Below, piece after piece: positions 1 through 8,503 of a stretch of 64,000 nucleotides of DNA (its first letter is position 1; each line of letters starts with the position of its first letter). The notes under the pieces were generated by a model, which worked only from the letters and a program-made list of their open reading frames with translations, was not told the origin of the DNA and ran no database searches. The stretch comes from Euhalothece natronophila Z-M001 (lineage in GTDB: Bacteria; Cyanobacteriota; Cyanobacteriia; Cyanobacteriales; Rubidibacteraceae). A program made the position numbers and the translations under genes. The stretch lies in the NCBI RefSeq assembly GCF_007904085.1, contig NZ_CP042326.1, positions 2,108,001-2,172,000 of the forward strand, written 5' to 3'.

Positions 1-220
1 TTTATAGGTTTTTCTTGCTTCTGCATTGACTCGAAGTTAGGGCAATTTAGCCTGATTGGTTGATCTATTCGAGGGGTAACATAAAGGAATGATCTGATTT
101 GCTTTTGCCAAAAACTATAGCAATCAGCAAGGATTCATGAGAAACTTTTGTTGCCTAATTGTCTATTAACTTAAACCAAAATTCCTGTCTCACAACTGAT
201 TCGGATACTGCTAATCACCT

Positions 221-925
221 ATGACTCAATCCCCCACCGATATTCAAGCCATTTTTAATCGCATTGCTCCAGTATATGATCAACTCAATGATGCCCTTAG
301 TTTAGGACAACATCGCATCTGGAAGCGTATGACCGTAAAATGGGCGCAACCGCAAGCAGGAGATACCGCCCTTGATTTATGCTGTGGTAGTGGCGATTTG
401 GCGTTCTTATTAGCGAAAATGGTAGGGAAAAGAGGCACTGTGATTGGGGCAGATTTTTCGCCACAACAGTTGGAAGTTGCCCGTCAGCGTCAGCAAAGTT
501 CTCTCTATCCGATACAGTGGGTAGAAGCTGATGCCCTTAATCTTCCTTTCTCGGATAATAAATTTGATTGTGCGACAGTGGGGTATGGCTTGCGGAATGT
601 AATTGATATTTCTCGCTGTTTAGAGGAGTTGTATCGCGTTTTAAAGCCTGAAGCGACGGTTGCGATTCTTGACTTTCATCGCCCCTACAATGAGACAATT
701 CGGGGGTTTCAGCAATGGTTTTTAGAGCAGTTAGTTGTTCCCACAGCAGAAGGGTTAGGATTTAAAGAAGATTATGCTTATATTAATCCCAGTTTAGAAC
801 GGTTTCCCCAAGGACGAGAACAAGTGAAACTAGCGCAAGCAGCGGGGTTTACTCAGGTTAAACATTACGCGATCGCGCTGGAGTTGATGGGGATTTTAGT
901 AATGACCAAACCTAGAATTGATTAA
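221..925 (+). CDS. menG: Demethylphylloquinone / 2-phytyl-1,4-naphthoquinone methyltransferase
   Basis: SAM-dependent methyltransferase of the UbiE/MenG family, 234 aa, the usual length. In cyanobacteria it performs the last methylation of phylloquinone, the secondary electron acceptor of photosystem I. The family signature around YDQLNDALSLGQHRIWK lies at residues 19-35. SAM motif I, LDLCCGSGD, is at 51-59, and the post-motif region ALNLPFSDNKFDCATVGYGL follows near 107-126. The ATG start gives the expected short N-terminus. The gene stands alone on this strand; a leftward tRNA and argH follow. UbiE-type ubiquinone methylation is the biochemical alternative, but cyanobacteria lack ubiquinone, so the MenG role is inferred from the likely host. 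Confidence 0.93.
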   Translation: MTQSPTDIQAIFNRIAPVYDQLNDALSLGQHRIWKRMTVKWAQPQAGDTALDLCCGSGDLAFLLAKMVGKRGTVIGADFSPQQLEVARQRQQSSLYPIQWVEADALNLPFSDNKFDCATVGYGLRNVIDISRCLEELYRVLKPEATVAILDFHRPYNETIRGFQQWFLEQLVVPTAEGLGFKEDYAYINPSLERFPQGREQVKLAQAAGFTQVKHYAIALELMGILVMTKPRID

Positions 926-996
926 AAAGATTCAAATAGGATTGCCACTATAGCCACGATTGTTGCATGATAACGCGATCGCAATAACCAATAAAA

Positions 997-1070
997 CAGG
1001 GTTGGCCAGGTTCGAACTGGCGACCTAGCGCTTAGGAGGCGCTTGCTCTATCCAACTGAGCTACAACCCC
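997..1070 (-). tRNA. tRNA-Arg (anticodon CCU)
   Basis: Reading the minus strand, a complete cloverleaf can be drawn. The acceptor arm is GGGGUUG paired with CAACCCU, with a G.U first pair. The D stem is GCUC/GAGC. The anticodon stem is AGCGC/GCGCU around the loop CUCCUAA, giving anticodon CCU (codon AGG). The T stem is GCCAG/CUGGC with loop UUCGAAC. CCA is not encoded. The first tRNA base follows the TAA stop of argH with no gap, so it is probably transcribed with argH and released by RNase P; this last point is inference. Confidence 0.95.
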
Positions 1071-2459
1071 TTATTGATTCATTAACAATTTAGCATTTTC
1101 AATAGCAATTTTAACTTGCTCAAAACCAGTTCCACCTTCACTATTTCTTGCAGAAACTACTTGTTTTGGCGTAATAGCATGATAGATATCTTGCTCAAAA
1201 GCAGGGTGAATTTGTTGCCATTCTTCTAGGGTTAAGTCTTTTAAGAGTTTACTTTTTTCCAGACAAGTTCTGACCACTTTTCCCACTAGATTATAGGCTT
1301 CTCGAAAAGGAACCCCTTTTGTTACTAAATAGTCCGCAACATCGGTGGCATTAGAAAAGTCTTCGGTCACTGCTTCACTAAGACGTTGTTTTCTAAATTC
1401 TAATCCTTCTGTTAATAAGATCGTCATTGCTTCTAAACAGGCTCCGGTAGTTTTTACTGCATCAAATAATCCCTCTTTATCTTCTTGTAAGTCTTTGTTA
1501 TAAGCTAAAGGAAGCCCTTTCATTAACATCAACATTCCTTGTAAACTTCCACAAACGCGCCCTGTTTTCCCACGGATTAATTCGGGAATATCAGGATTCT
1601 TTTTTTGCGGCATAATACTAGAACCCGTGGCGCAACTATCTTTAAGAGTGACAAAATTAAATTCTTGGGAAGCCCAAAGGATAATCTCTTCACTAAAACG
1701 CGAAAGATGTACCATAATTAAACTCGCAGCGTTGAGAAATTCAATGGCAAAATCGCGATCGCTGACTCCATCTAAACTATTACGATAAATCCTCTCAAAC
1801 CCTAATTCTTGGGCAGTATAATTACGATCAATGGGGAAAGTGGTTCCAGCTAAAGCGCCACACCCTAAAGGAGAAATATTGGTTCGTTTTGCGACATCTC
1901 CTAAACGTTCCCAATCCCGTTGTGCCATTTCCCAGTAAGCTAAAAGATGATGGGCGAGACTAATGGGTTGCGCCCGTTGTAAGTGGGTATAACCTGGGAT
2001 GAGGGTTTCTAGATTGTTTTCCGCTAACTCAAGTAAGGCTTGTTGATAATCACGGAGATGGTTGCGAATGTGGCTGATTTTTTCTCGTAAATAAAGGCGA
2101 ATATCAGTTCCCACCTGATCATTGCGCGATCGCGCGGTGTGTAATTTTTTCCCCACATCCCCGACTATCTCTGTTAAGCGATGTTCCACCGCAAAATGGA
2201 CATCTTCTTCCTCAACTCCAGGTTGAAACTCTCCTTGCTGGTATTCTGCTAAAATCTGTTGCAATCCCTGCACTAAGGTTTCTGCTTCTGTCTCAGAAAT
2301 AATCCCCGTTTTTGCCAACATTTGGGCGTGGGCGATTGAACCTTGGATATCGTAGGGGAGAAGTTCAATATCAAATAAAATACTGGCGTTAAATTGCGCG
2401 ATCGCGGGATTTAATGACGACTCAAAGCGATCACTCCAAGTAGAACCTGATTGTTTCAC
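1071..2459 (-). CDS. argH: Argininosuccinate lyase
   Basis: Splits argininosuccinate into arginine and fumarate, the final step of arginine synthesis, in the cytosol. Length 462 aa is typical. The fumarase/aspartase superfamily signature [11 protein letters not shown] is at residues 280-290, in the mobile catalytic loop. The conserved TARSRNDQV segment is at 108-116, and [10 protein letters not shown], containing the catalytic His, is at 156-165. The gene is preceded by about 20 bp separating it from the phosphotransferase gene on the same strand, so the two may be co-transcribed. Its stop codon directly abuts tRNA-Arg(CCU), an unusually tight junction. Confidence 0.97.
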   Translation of the reverse strand: MKQSGSTWSDRFESSLNPAIAQFNASILFDIELLPYDIQGSIAHAQMLAKTGIISETEAETLVQGLQQILAEYQQGEFQPGVEEEDVHFAVEHRLTEIVGDVGKKLHTARSRNDQVGTDIRLYLREKISHIRNHLRDYQQALLELAENNLETLIPGYTHLQRAQPISLAHHLLAYWEMAQRDWERLGDVAKRTNISPLGCGALAGTTFPIDRNYTAQELGFERIYRNSLDGVSDRDFAIEFLNAASLIMVHLSRFSEEIILWASQEFNFVTLKDSCATGSSIMPQKKNPDIPELIRGKTGRVCGSLQGMLMLMKGLPLAYNKDLQEDKEGLFDAVKTTGACLEAMTILLTEGLEFRKQRLSEAVTEDFSNATDVADYLVTKGVPFREAYNLVGKVVRTCLEKSKLLKDLTLEEWQQIHPAFEQDIYHAITPKQVVSARNSEGGTGFEQVKIAIENAKLLMNQ

Positions 2460-2482
2460 GATTTTGACCTATTTCAACGAAG

Positions 2483-3493
2483 CTAGTTACCAGATTGTAA
2501 CTGTTTGAGCTTTTCTAAGCGACGATTAAAATAATAATCATCAAGGCGACTATAGTCAAAATAAAGGGCACGGTTAAGATGAATCCCCCATCCCCAAATA
2601 AAGGCAGCTATACTCAGGGCTTGTAAAGCGTCCAATTCTATAGGAGTAAGCGGAATAATACTCTCATAACCGTCTAAAAAGGCTTCTCGAATAGTATGAC
2701 TACAACCAGCTTGTAAAGAAACCTGGCGGAATTTAGCCACATCAAAAGCTCGCCAGCCGTACCCACATTGATCAAAATCAAAAAGCATTAGTTGATCATC
2801 ATGGGTAAAATGAGCATTACCACTATGAGGATCTCCCCAGCAAACTGTCCAATAGGGAGGAGTCATGGGGAGATGTTCTAATTCGTCTTTTACCTTACCA
2901 GCAATGCTAAGGAGAGTCCGTAAATGGTCTGTCTGTTTCTCTAAAAATGGCGCAATAATCCTGATCGACTCATCAACAATCAAAGATGGGGTAAGCGGAG
3001 AACGTTCACTGCTAGAGGAGAAATTTCGGCTTACTTGATGGATTTTAGCGACTGTTTCTCCGAGTTTATGACTTTGAGTGTAATTACAGTCTCCTAGTGG
3101 GACTGATCCCTCAGCGTATTCAAACAGTGCGCCATAGCGAGTTCCTTCTGGGGCTTCTATTTCTAAACAAAGCTCCCCTGTTTTCGTGTGAAGGGGAGAG
3201 GCTACGGGTAGCTGATGATAGCGGAGAAAGGTAAGAAATTCTAATTCAAACAGGATTTCAGAGCGCGATCGCCAATGATGATGAGAAATCCGAAAAATAT
3301 AGCGATTAATGCTAGTCTCAATCAAATAGATATCGCTAAGTCCGTGATACCAAAAGCGACAGTTTTTTACGACCCCAATATCATAGTGTTGGGCAACTGC
3401 AGCTGTAACGGCTTCAAGTGCTACAGTTGAGTAAGTAACCTGACACTGGATGCTCGTTCGACAAGCTGATTTAATCGATGTTTGGTTATACAA
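2483..3493 (-). CDS. APH/choline-kinase-like phosphotransferase
   Basis: A 336-aa protein with the aminoglycoside phosphotransferase/choline kinase fold. The Brenner-type catalytic loop reads WGDPHSGN at residues 219-226, the family's H-G-D motif with Trp in place of His. The metal-binding segment LFDFDQCGYG follows at 237-246. N-terminal kinase-lobe strands YIFRIS and a long helical middle fit the fold. The substrate cannot be read from sequence; homoserine kinase-like, SrkA-like or small-molecule kinases are all possible. It lies just upstream of argH on the same strand. The start is uncertain, because the first 20-25 residues look unlike the rest of the family. Confidence 0.75.
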   Translation of the reverse strand: MYNQTSIKSACRTSIQCQVTYSTVALEAVTAAVAQHYDIGVVKNCRFWYHGLSDIYLIETSINRYIFRISHHHWRSRSEILFELEFLTFLRYHQLPVASPLHTKTGELCLEIEAPEGTRYGALFEYAEGSVPLGDCNYTQSHKLGETVAKIHQVSRNFSSSSERSPLTPSLIVDESIRIIAPFLEKQTDHLRTLLSIAGKVKDELEHLPMTPPYWTVCWGDPHSGNAHFTHDDQLMLFDFDQCGYGWRAFDVAKFRQVSLQAGCSHTIREAFLDGYESIIPLTPIELDALQALSIAAFIWGWGIHLNRALYFDYSRLDDYYFNRRLEKLKQLQSGN

Positions 3494-3629
3494 GAGACTA
3501 GCAAGGTTTTCGATTCAACTCAACATTACCTTAAAATTATCTCGGAAACATTAACATCAGTTTGTATGGAAGACTACAAAATTAAAAATTTCTCTAAGTA
3601 AAGATCCTTGCATCTGACTGGGTACAGCT

Positions 3630-4379
3630 TCAGTTTACCTCTAATAACCCTTGTGCTAAAGCAACATTAAAATAACTTGATTGAATAACTTGTTTTGAGT
3701 GAAAAACTTTAAACGGTTGATCAGGTTCTCCTAACTGATCAATCACCAAGATAGCGTTAGAAAAGTTTTGGTTTAGGGTATAACGGTTAACTGTAATCAC
3801 CGTTTTTAAACCAGCCGCCATAGAAGCACTCAACCCCTGTTGAGAGTCTTCAAACACTAGGCACTCTTCTGGAGTTACCTTCATTTTGTCTAATACATAA
3901 TTATAAACATCAGGGTAAGGCTTTTTATTTTCAACCATATCTCCGGTTGCAATCACTTCAAAGTAATAATCTCCTTGCAGATAAGTGTTGAGTAATGCCA
4001 TGGTATTTTCAAGGGAACTCGTTGTCGCCACTGCCAAACGAATTCCTGATACTTTTGCTTCCTCTAGAAGTCGTTTTACTCCTGAACGGAGCGGAATTTT
4101 TCCATTCTCTAAGAGTTGACGGTAATATTGACTTTTAGCATGGTGTAGTTGTCGAATTAACTGATCTCCTTGAGAAGGATGCTGAGACTCAGGAAGATAA
4201 TGGGTAATGTAGTGGCGAATTCTCTCTTTCCCACCAGAAATAGCTAACAGTTTGCCATAGAGAGACTCTGACCAATGCCAATCTAAGCCAGCATCAGCAA
4301 ACGCTTGATTAAAAGCTACCCGATGACCATGACGTTCAGTGTCTGCTAAAGTGCCATCAACATCAAAAATGAAAAGCAT
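3630..4379 (-). CDS. HAD-superfamily hydrolase, CbbY/beta-phosphoglucomutase type
   Basis: Haloacid dehalogenase-like phosphatase/phosphomutase, about 249 aa. Motif I FDVDGTLADTE is at the extreme N-terminus, with Asp nucleophile and acid/base Asp. Motif II is around AVATTSS, motif III is the Lys in KKPYPDVYNYV, and motif IV is VFEDSQQG. It resembles the cyanobacterial CbbY group, which acts on small sugar phosphates. I start it at the ATG at 4379. The frame stays open 33 nt further upstream, but that part runs into the right end of the neighbouring TnpB element, so the longer start would be element-derived. The element end lies only about 12 bp before this start codon. Confidence 0.85.
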   Translation of the reverse strand: MLFIFDVDGTLADTERHGHRVAFNQAFADAGLDWHWSESLYGKLLAISGGKERIRHYITHYLPESQHPSQGDQLIRQLHHAKSQYYRQLLENGKIPLRSGVKRLLEEAKVSGIRLAVATTSSLENTMALLNTYLQGDYYFEVIATGDMVENKKPYPDVYNYVLDKMKVTPEECLVFEDSQQGLSASMAAGLKTVITVNRYTLNQNFSNAILVIDQLGEPDQPFKVFHSKQVIQSSYFNVALAQGLLEVN

Positions 4380-4415
4380 ATTATCTTGTTCATTGACATT
4401 CTCTCCCGTCAAACG

Positions 4416-5687
4416 CTACGCGCTATGACGGGAGATTCCTAGCCTCACGACTAAGTTTCCTGTCTCAGGCTCTTGACTAGACGAAGTTGCCTCCACCCCC
4501 GTCAGATCGCCTCTACAGGCAATTTGTTTATTCTCTAACCCCTGCCCGAGGTCGGAGAGTCCTCTATCTCTAATCACTTCAGCACTTACTACATCCCTTG
4601 AGCCTATGTAACCGCATTCAGGACAATGGTGAACTCTGACATCCAGAGTTTTCTTCCCTGTATGCGCTCCACACTGACTGCATTCTTGAGATGTACCATC
4701 TTTGTCAACTTTGGCAAAGTAAACATCACGTTTCCAACACACCCACTCCAAGATGTTCACAAACTGACCAAAGCCAGCATCCGCAGCGTGTTTAGATAAC
4801 ATTCCTCGTTGCCACGAACGGAAATTGATGTCTTCGACAAAGATCATTCCAGCCCCGTCGCACAAACGATGAGCAAGTTTGAAGTGCCAGTCTTTACGAG
4901 CGTCAGATATACGTTGGTGAACTCTTGCTATCTTTATATTTAGTTTATGGCGGTTATTCGACCCTTTCTTTTTGTTCTTGAGCCTACGTTGGAGCAATTT
5001 CAGCTTCCTTTGTAGAGACTTCAAAAACCTCGGTCGTTTAACTTCTAAACCATCAGAAGTCGCAACAAATTTGTCAAAGCCCAAGTCTAACCCTCTTGGA
5101 TGACCATGAGGGAAAGGTTGAGGAAAATCTACATCCAACTGAAGGGAAAGCATGACAAGGTAACCAGAGGCTTTTCTAATCACTCTTGCCTGCTTCACCT
5201 TAAATCCTTCTGGGATGTCTCTAGACTTTCTGAACCTAACCCAACCTAATTGAGGTAGTTTAATTTGATTTCCTTTTAATACTTCTCCCCTGATCTGAGG
5301 AATCAGATAAGACCTTAAACGATACTTGTTCTTAAATCTAGGAAAACCGAACCCTCTAGATTTCATGTCAGAGAAAGCACGATCTAAAGCTCTCAAAACT
5401 TGTTGAAGCACTTGAGCATTAACTGATTTAAGGCGTTCGCTATTTTTCTTTGCCTCGGTTAAGGCTTTTGCTTGCCTTGAATAACTCGGATAAAGTTCAT
5501 CGGGAGGAATCAGATATTCCTTTTCAATGGAACAAGCGTTAACAGGACATTTTCGAGAGTTGATCCAATCCTTCCTTTCCCTAAGAGCATAATTCCAAAC
5601 CGTTCGGCAAACACCGAGCGTCTGCTCGATCAGGTCGATTTGGAGTTGGTTTGGTTCTAACTTATACTCGTAGGAAAGGGTAAACAT
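4416..5687 (-). CDS. tnpB: TnpB, RNA-guided RuvC-family nuclease (copy 1)
   Basis: A 423-aa TnpB. The N-terminal HTH/OrfB region begins YEYKLEPNQLQIDLIEQTLG. The RuvC-like residues look intact: Asp201 in RGLDLGFDKF, Glu285 in IFVEDINF and Asp365 in GSRDVVSA. A zinc ribbon has Cys336/339 (CSQC) and Cys355/358 (CPEC). The last motif has RDVVSA where many TnpBs have RDxNAA, a variant whose activity I cannot judge. Family members use an RNA from the element right end to cut DNA matching the flanking sequence. It is very similar to the second copy at 31780-33051, with the same length. The C-terminal tail, from about residue 400, is encoded within the right-end structure. Confidence 0.9.
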   Translation of the reverse strand: MFTLSYEYKLEPNQLQIDLIEQTLGVCRTVWNYALRERKDWINSRKCPVNACSIEKEYLIPPDELYPSYSRQAKALTEAKKNSERLKSVNAQVLQQVLRALDRAFSDMKSRGFGFPRFKNKYRLRSYLIPQIRGEVLKGNQIKLPQLGWVRFRKSRDIPEGFKVKQARVIRKASGYLVMLSLQLDVDFPQPFPHGHPRGLDLGFDKFVATSDGLEVKRPRFLKSLQRKLKLLQRRLKNKKKGSNNRHKLNIKIARVHQRISDARKDWHFKLAHRLCDGAGMIFVEDINFRSWQRGMLSKHAADAGFGQFVNILEWVCWKRDVYFAKVDKDGTSQECSQCGAHTGKKTLDVRVHHCPECGYIGSRDVVSAEVIRDRGLSDLGQGLENKQIACRGDLTGVEATSSSQEPETGNLVVRLGISRHSA

Positions 5688-5791
5688 TGGATTTTGAACT
5701 TTAGTAATTCCAGTTTAACCGTTTCTACACGATTTAACAACTAATGTACGGATGTCCTAACGGACTTTTTTCTTTTGGTCACGATTCATGA

Positions 5792-5884
5792 GGGGCTGTG
5801 TGCGGAGGTCTCCTCCGCACCTTGTGAGGGCTTAGTTTGGAGGTTTCCTCCAAACGTAAGAAGCCCGAACCGAAGGAAAGCCCC
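5792..5884 (+). repeat. Branched palindrome (three nested/adjacent hairpins) in the left end of TnpB copy 1
   Basis: Closing arms GGGGCT (5792-5797) and AGCCCC (5879-5884) enclose two perfect 9-bp hairpins with 3-nt loops: GTGCGGAGG/CCTCCGCAC with loop TCT at 5800-5820, and GTTTGGAGG/CCTCCAAAC with loop TTT at 5835-5855. The second is itself flanked by GGGCTTA and TAAG-A-AGCCC. In TnpB copy 2 the flanking sequences (..ATTCAT and CTACCCG..) are directly joined, so this 93-nt block looks like a discrete insertion or an ancestral part lost from copy 2. Confidence 0.75.
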
Positions 5885-5965
5885 GTCTACCCGTTAAGCT
5901 CCTTTCGTCGCTATAACGGGAGTCCTCTCGTGACATATCTGATAGCAGGCAAAACTATCTACCTG

Positions 5966-6676
5966 TTAGATAATCATGGACTGATTGATGTTTTCTGGAG
6001 AGTTTTTCTCTTCCTGTCGTCTTTCTCGTTGCTTACGATCAGATTTAATAACATCTTCTAAAACCGATCGCGCTTGTTCCATTTTTTCTAAATTACTGCG
6101 ATAAAGGTCTAAATCTTTATCAACCTTTTCTTTCGGTAAATTCAGGGCTTGACAACACTTTTCTAATATTTCTTGCCGTACTTTATCATCATTGGTCAAA
6201 CTAGGATTAGCAGTTTCTAAGATCGTATAAAGCCCAATCATAAATAAACGGCTATACTTAAACCGAGGATTATCTTTAATTCCCTGTAATAAATTATCTA
6301 AATCTCCTGCCCCCGGTAAAGGCTTTAACTCACATAACCAAGCTGTTACCGCTTCAACCGAGTTATTTTCTGCCAAAGATTTTACCCGTTCAGCATCTTG
6401 TCGATACTGTTGGGGATCTCCTTCTACTGCTTTACAAATAGCATTGAAAATTGATTCTTTATCCTGTTCTGGCTGATATCCTTGCATAAAGGTATCAAAT
6501 ACCGTTACCACCCCTAAGGCATAAATGGGGTCATACTTAAAATCCACATTGACGGTTAGCAGGTGCATCTCCACCAATAATTCCTCAATCACTCGCCGAT
6601 AGATGGAGTTAAGAGGACGAGTATGGAGACTATAAAAGGTGCGCTTGGTTTCAGAAAGAGTGCGAAGGGTATCCAC
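5966..6676 (-). CDS. thf1: Thf1/Psb29, photosystem II biogenesis and FtsH-partner protein
   Basis: A 236-aa, mostly helical protein matching the Thf1/Psb29 (Psp29) family, which acts at thylakoids in PSII biogenesis and stabilises FtsH proteases during PSII repair. The conserved N-terminus reads TLSETKRTFYSLHTRPLNSI, then IEELLVEMHLLTVNVDFKYDP and LGVVTVFDTFMQGY. The C-terminal third is a charged helix (KQRERRQEEK). Full length with no signal peptide. TnpB copy 1 lies immediately downstream of the stop codon on the same strand, without damaging the gene. Confidence 0.92.
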   Translation of the reverse strand: MDTLRTLSETKRTFYSLHTRPLNSIYRRVIEELLVEMHLLTVNVDFKYDPIYALGVVTVFDTFMQGYQPEQDKESIFNAICKAVEGDPQQYRQDAERVKSLAENNSVEAVTAWLCELKPLPGAGDLDNLLQGIKDNPRFKYSRLFMIGLYTILETANPSLTNDDKVRQEILEKCCQALNLPKEKVDKDLDLYRSNLEKMEQARSVLEDVIKSDRKQRERRQEEKNSPENINQSMII

Positions 6677-6815
6677 AGGTTTTATCTAATTTTATTATCT
6701 TTAGAGAATTTGTCTATATTCTCTTATTGTCTCGTTTCTATAAAAATTTGCCAAGTATCTCTCGGATGATAAAACAGCAAAGCTGATATGATAGGGGAAA
6801 TCGTGATCCCCATGC

Positions 6816-7343
6816 ATGGATAAAAACATTGAAATTCGACCAGAAATTCCTCACGATTATCTGGCTGTTAGCAAGGTACATCAATTAGCTTTTGGACAAG
6901 AGGCGGAAGCAAACTTAGTCGATCAATTACGTTTAGTTGTCAATCCTTACCTGTCCTTGGTTGCGATCAAACAAGATCAAATTATTGGACATATTTTTTT
7001 TACCCCTGTTGATCTTGCTTCTGAATTGCCTATGACAACAGGAGTTATGGGACTAGCGCCAATGGCGGTTCTTTCACTATATCAGCGACAAGGAGTCGGA
7101 ACAGCATTGATTAGAGAAGGACTGCGATTATGTCAACAAATGGGAAGTAAAGCAGTGGTTGTACTTGGTCATCCTGAATATTATCCACGCTTCGGCTTTA
7201 AACCATCCATAGAATATGGACTTTACAGCGAATATGATGTTCCTCCAGAAGCATTCATGGCAATGGAATTAACTCCAAAAGGACTGGATGGGAAATCAGG
7301 TCTAGTTAAGTATCATCCAGTCTTTAAGCAAATTACGGAATAA
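6816..7343 (+). CDS. GNAT-family N-acetyltransferase (YhbS-like)
   Basis: A 175-aa single-domain GNAT acetyltransferase. The acetyl-CoA pyrophosphate loop, motif A (QRQGVGTALIREG), is at residues 90-102. The preceding strand is MGLAPMAVLSLYQ, and VVVLGHPEYYPRFGF near 125-139 fits the COG3153/YhbS group, in which it forms the last strand and helix. The substrate is unknown. It stands between thf1 and hemF, which run the other way. The downstream end is only 6 bp from the hemF stop codon, a convergent arrangement. Confidence 0.82.
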   Translation: MDKNIEIRPEIPHDYLAVSKVHQLAFGQEAEANLVDQLRLVVNPYLSLVAIKQDQIIGHIFFTPVDLASELPMTTGVMGLAPMAVLSLYQRQGVGTALIREGLRLCQQMGSKAVVVLGHPEYYPRFGFKPSIEYGLYSEYDVPPEAFMAMELTPKGLDGKSGLVKYHPVFKQITE

Positions 7344-7349
7344 CTATCA

Positions 7350-8390
7350 TTAACCTTGATGTTGCCAATTTACCCAATCTTGCGGCTTAAGAAAAGTCTC
7401 ATATAGTTCCGCCTCTGGGGTATTGGGTTCAGGATGATAGCAGTATTCCCAACGCACTAAAGGGGGTAGCGACATTAAAATGGATTCAATACGCCCATTG
7501 GTTTGTAAGCCGAAAATCGTACCGCGATCATAGACAAGATTAAATTCGACATAGCGTCCGCGTCGATAGAGTTGAAAATTTCGTTCTCGCTCCCCATAAT
7601 CAATTTTACGGCGTTCTTTAGCAATGGGAGTATAAGCAGGGAGAAAAGATTGACCACAGTCTTGAACAAAGGCAAATAACTGTTCCCAACTGCGAGGTTC
7701 AAGTTTCCCAACTTGATTGCTATATTGGGCTGCTACCCCTTCTGGATCAGGCCCTTTATATAATTGTCCTTGACCATCTTGGTAGTCGAAAAATACACCG
7801 CCAATTCCTCGGTTCTCCTGACGGTGTTTAATATAAAAATACTCATCACACCAACGCTTAAATGCTGGATAATACTCTGGATGATGACGATCGCAGTGAG
7901 TTTTAACGGTTTGATGAAAATGAACCGCATCTTCAGCAAAAGGATAATAAGGGGTTAAGTCAACGCCACCACCAAACCACCAAACCGGACCCGCTTCAAA
8001 GTAGCGATAATTGAGGTGAACTGTGGGAACATAGGGATGACGAGGGTGTAACACCATTGACGTTCCCGTGGCATAAAAGCTATGTCCTTCAGCTTCTGGG
8101 CGTTGTTTCAAGATAGAAGAAGGTAGTTTGTCGCCAAAGACTTCAGAAAAATTTACACCCCCTTGTTCAAAAAGATCACCATTTTTAATCACGCGCGATC
8201 GGCCGCCCCCTCCTTCCTCACGCTTCCACGTATCTTCCTGAAATTTTTGACCACTGCCATCAAGGGCTTCTAAGTTGCCACAAATGTCATCTTGAAGCGT
8301 CAACATAAATTGACTTACGCGACGTTTGGCATCTTCAGGTGGAACAAACTCGCTTTTTGTGGATTTTAAATCAGTATCTTTAACACTCAT
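7350..8390 (-). CDS. hemF: Oxygen-dependent coproporphyrinogen III oxidase
   Basis: Converts coproporphyrinogen III to protoporphyrinogen IX by oxidative decarboxylation of two propionates, in heme and chlorophyll synthesis. The 346-aa length is typical. Family signatures are readable: [49 protein letters not shown], and the C-terminal [18 protein letters not shown] with LMSLPP. The window also holds hemW, an anaerobic-oxidase paralogue, and hemE, but at distant positions, so no operon is implied. Confidence 0.97.
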   Translation of the reverse strand: MSVKDTDLKSTKSEFVPPEDAKRRVSQFMLTLQDDICGNLEALDGSGQKFQEDTWKREEGGGGRSRVIKNGDLFEQGGVNFSEVFGDKLPSSILKQRPEAEGHSFYATGTSMVLHPRHPYVPTVHLNYRYFEAGPVWWFGGGVDLTPYYPFAEDAVHFHQTVKTHCDRHHPEYYPAFKRWCDEYFYIKHRQENRGIGGVFFDYQDGQGQLYKGPDPEGVAAQYSNQVGKLEPRSWEQLFAFVQDCGQSFLPAYTPIAKERRKIDYGERERNFQLYRRGRYVEFNLVYDRGTIFGLQTNGRIESILMSLPPLVRWEYCYHPEPNTPEAELYETFLKPQDWVNWQHQG

Positions 8391-8503
8391 GGATTAAATG
8401 GTTAATAAATTTTGCAAACTATTCTTGAGAAACTGCCCTTAAAGGGATTTAATTTTCCTACAATAGGATACTTGCCTGGGCGTAATGGATCAGGAGATAT
8501 GTT

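Larger units (their letters stand above)
4392..5930 (-). mobile_element. Orphan TnpB element of the IS200/IS605 (IS1341-like) class, copy 1
   Basis: A tnpB gene with element-like ends and no tnpA. The right end, beside the HAD gene, carries a perfect 9-bp hairpin (arms CTCCCGTCA and TGACGGGAG, 4403-4434) that overlaps the tnpB stop codon. Identity with copy 2 (31756 onward) stops at 4392, which fixes the right edge. The left end carries a hairpin with arms CCCGTTA/TAACGGG (5890-5920), also matched in copy 2. Similarity fades after the shared GGAGTCCT, so the left edge near 5925-5940 is approximate. A 93-nt branched palindrome at 5792-5884 is absent from copy 2. A guide-bearing omega RNA is expected from the right end by analogy with known TnpB systems. 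Confidence 0.8.

Noticed and set aside
1-220. Partial gene at the left edge of the window
   Set aside because: No open frame or recognisable protein in either direction; treated as the upstream region of menG.
4380-4412. Longer start of the HAD gene, adding 11 residues
   Set aside because: These codons lie in or next to the TnpB right end, and the family begins at the catalytic FDVDGT segment.
5837-6061. ORF of 74 aa on the plus strand across the TnpB left end and the 3' end of thf1
   Set aside because: It runs through the branched palindrome and antisense to thf1, without any recognisable protein pattern or ribosome-binding site.
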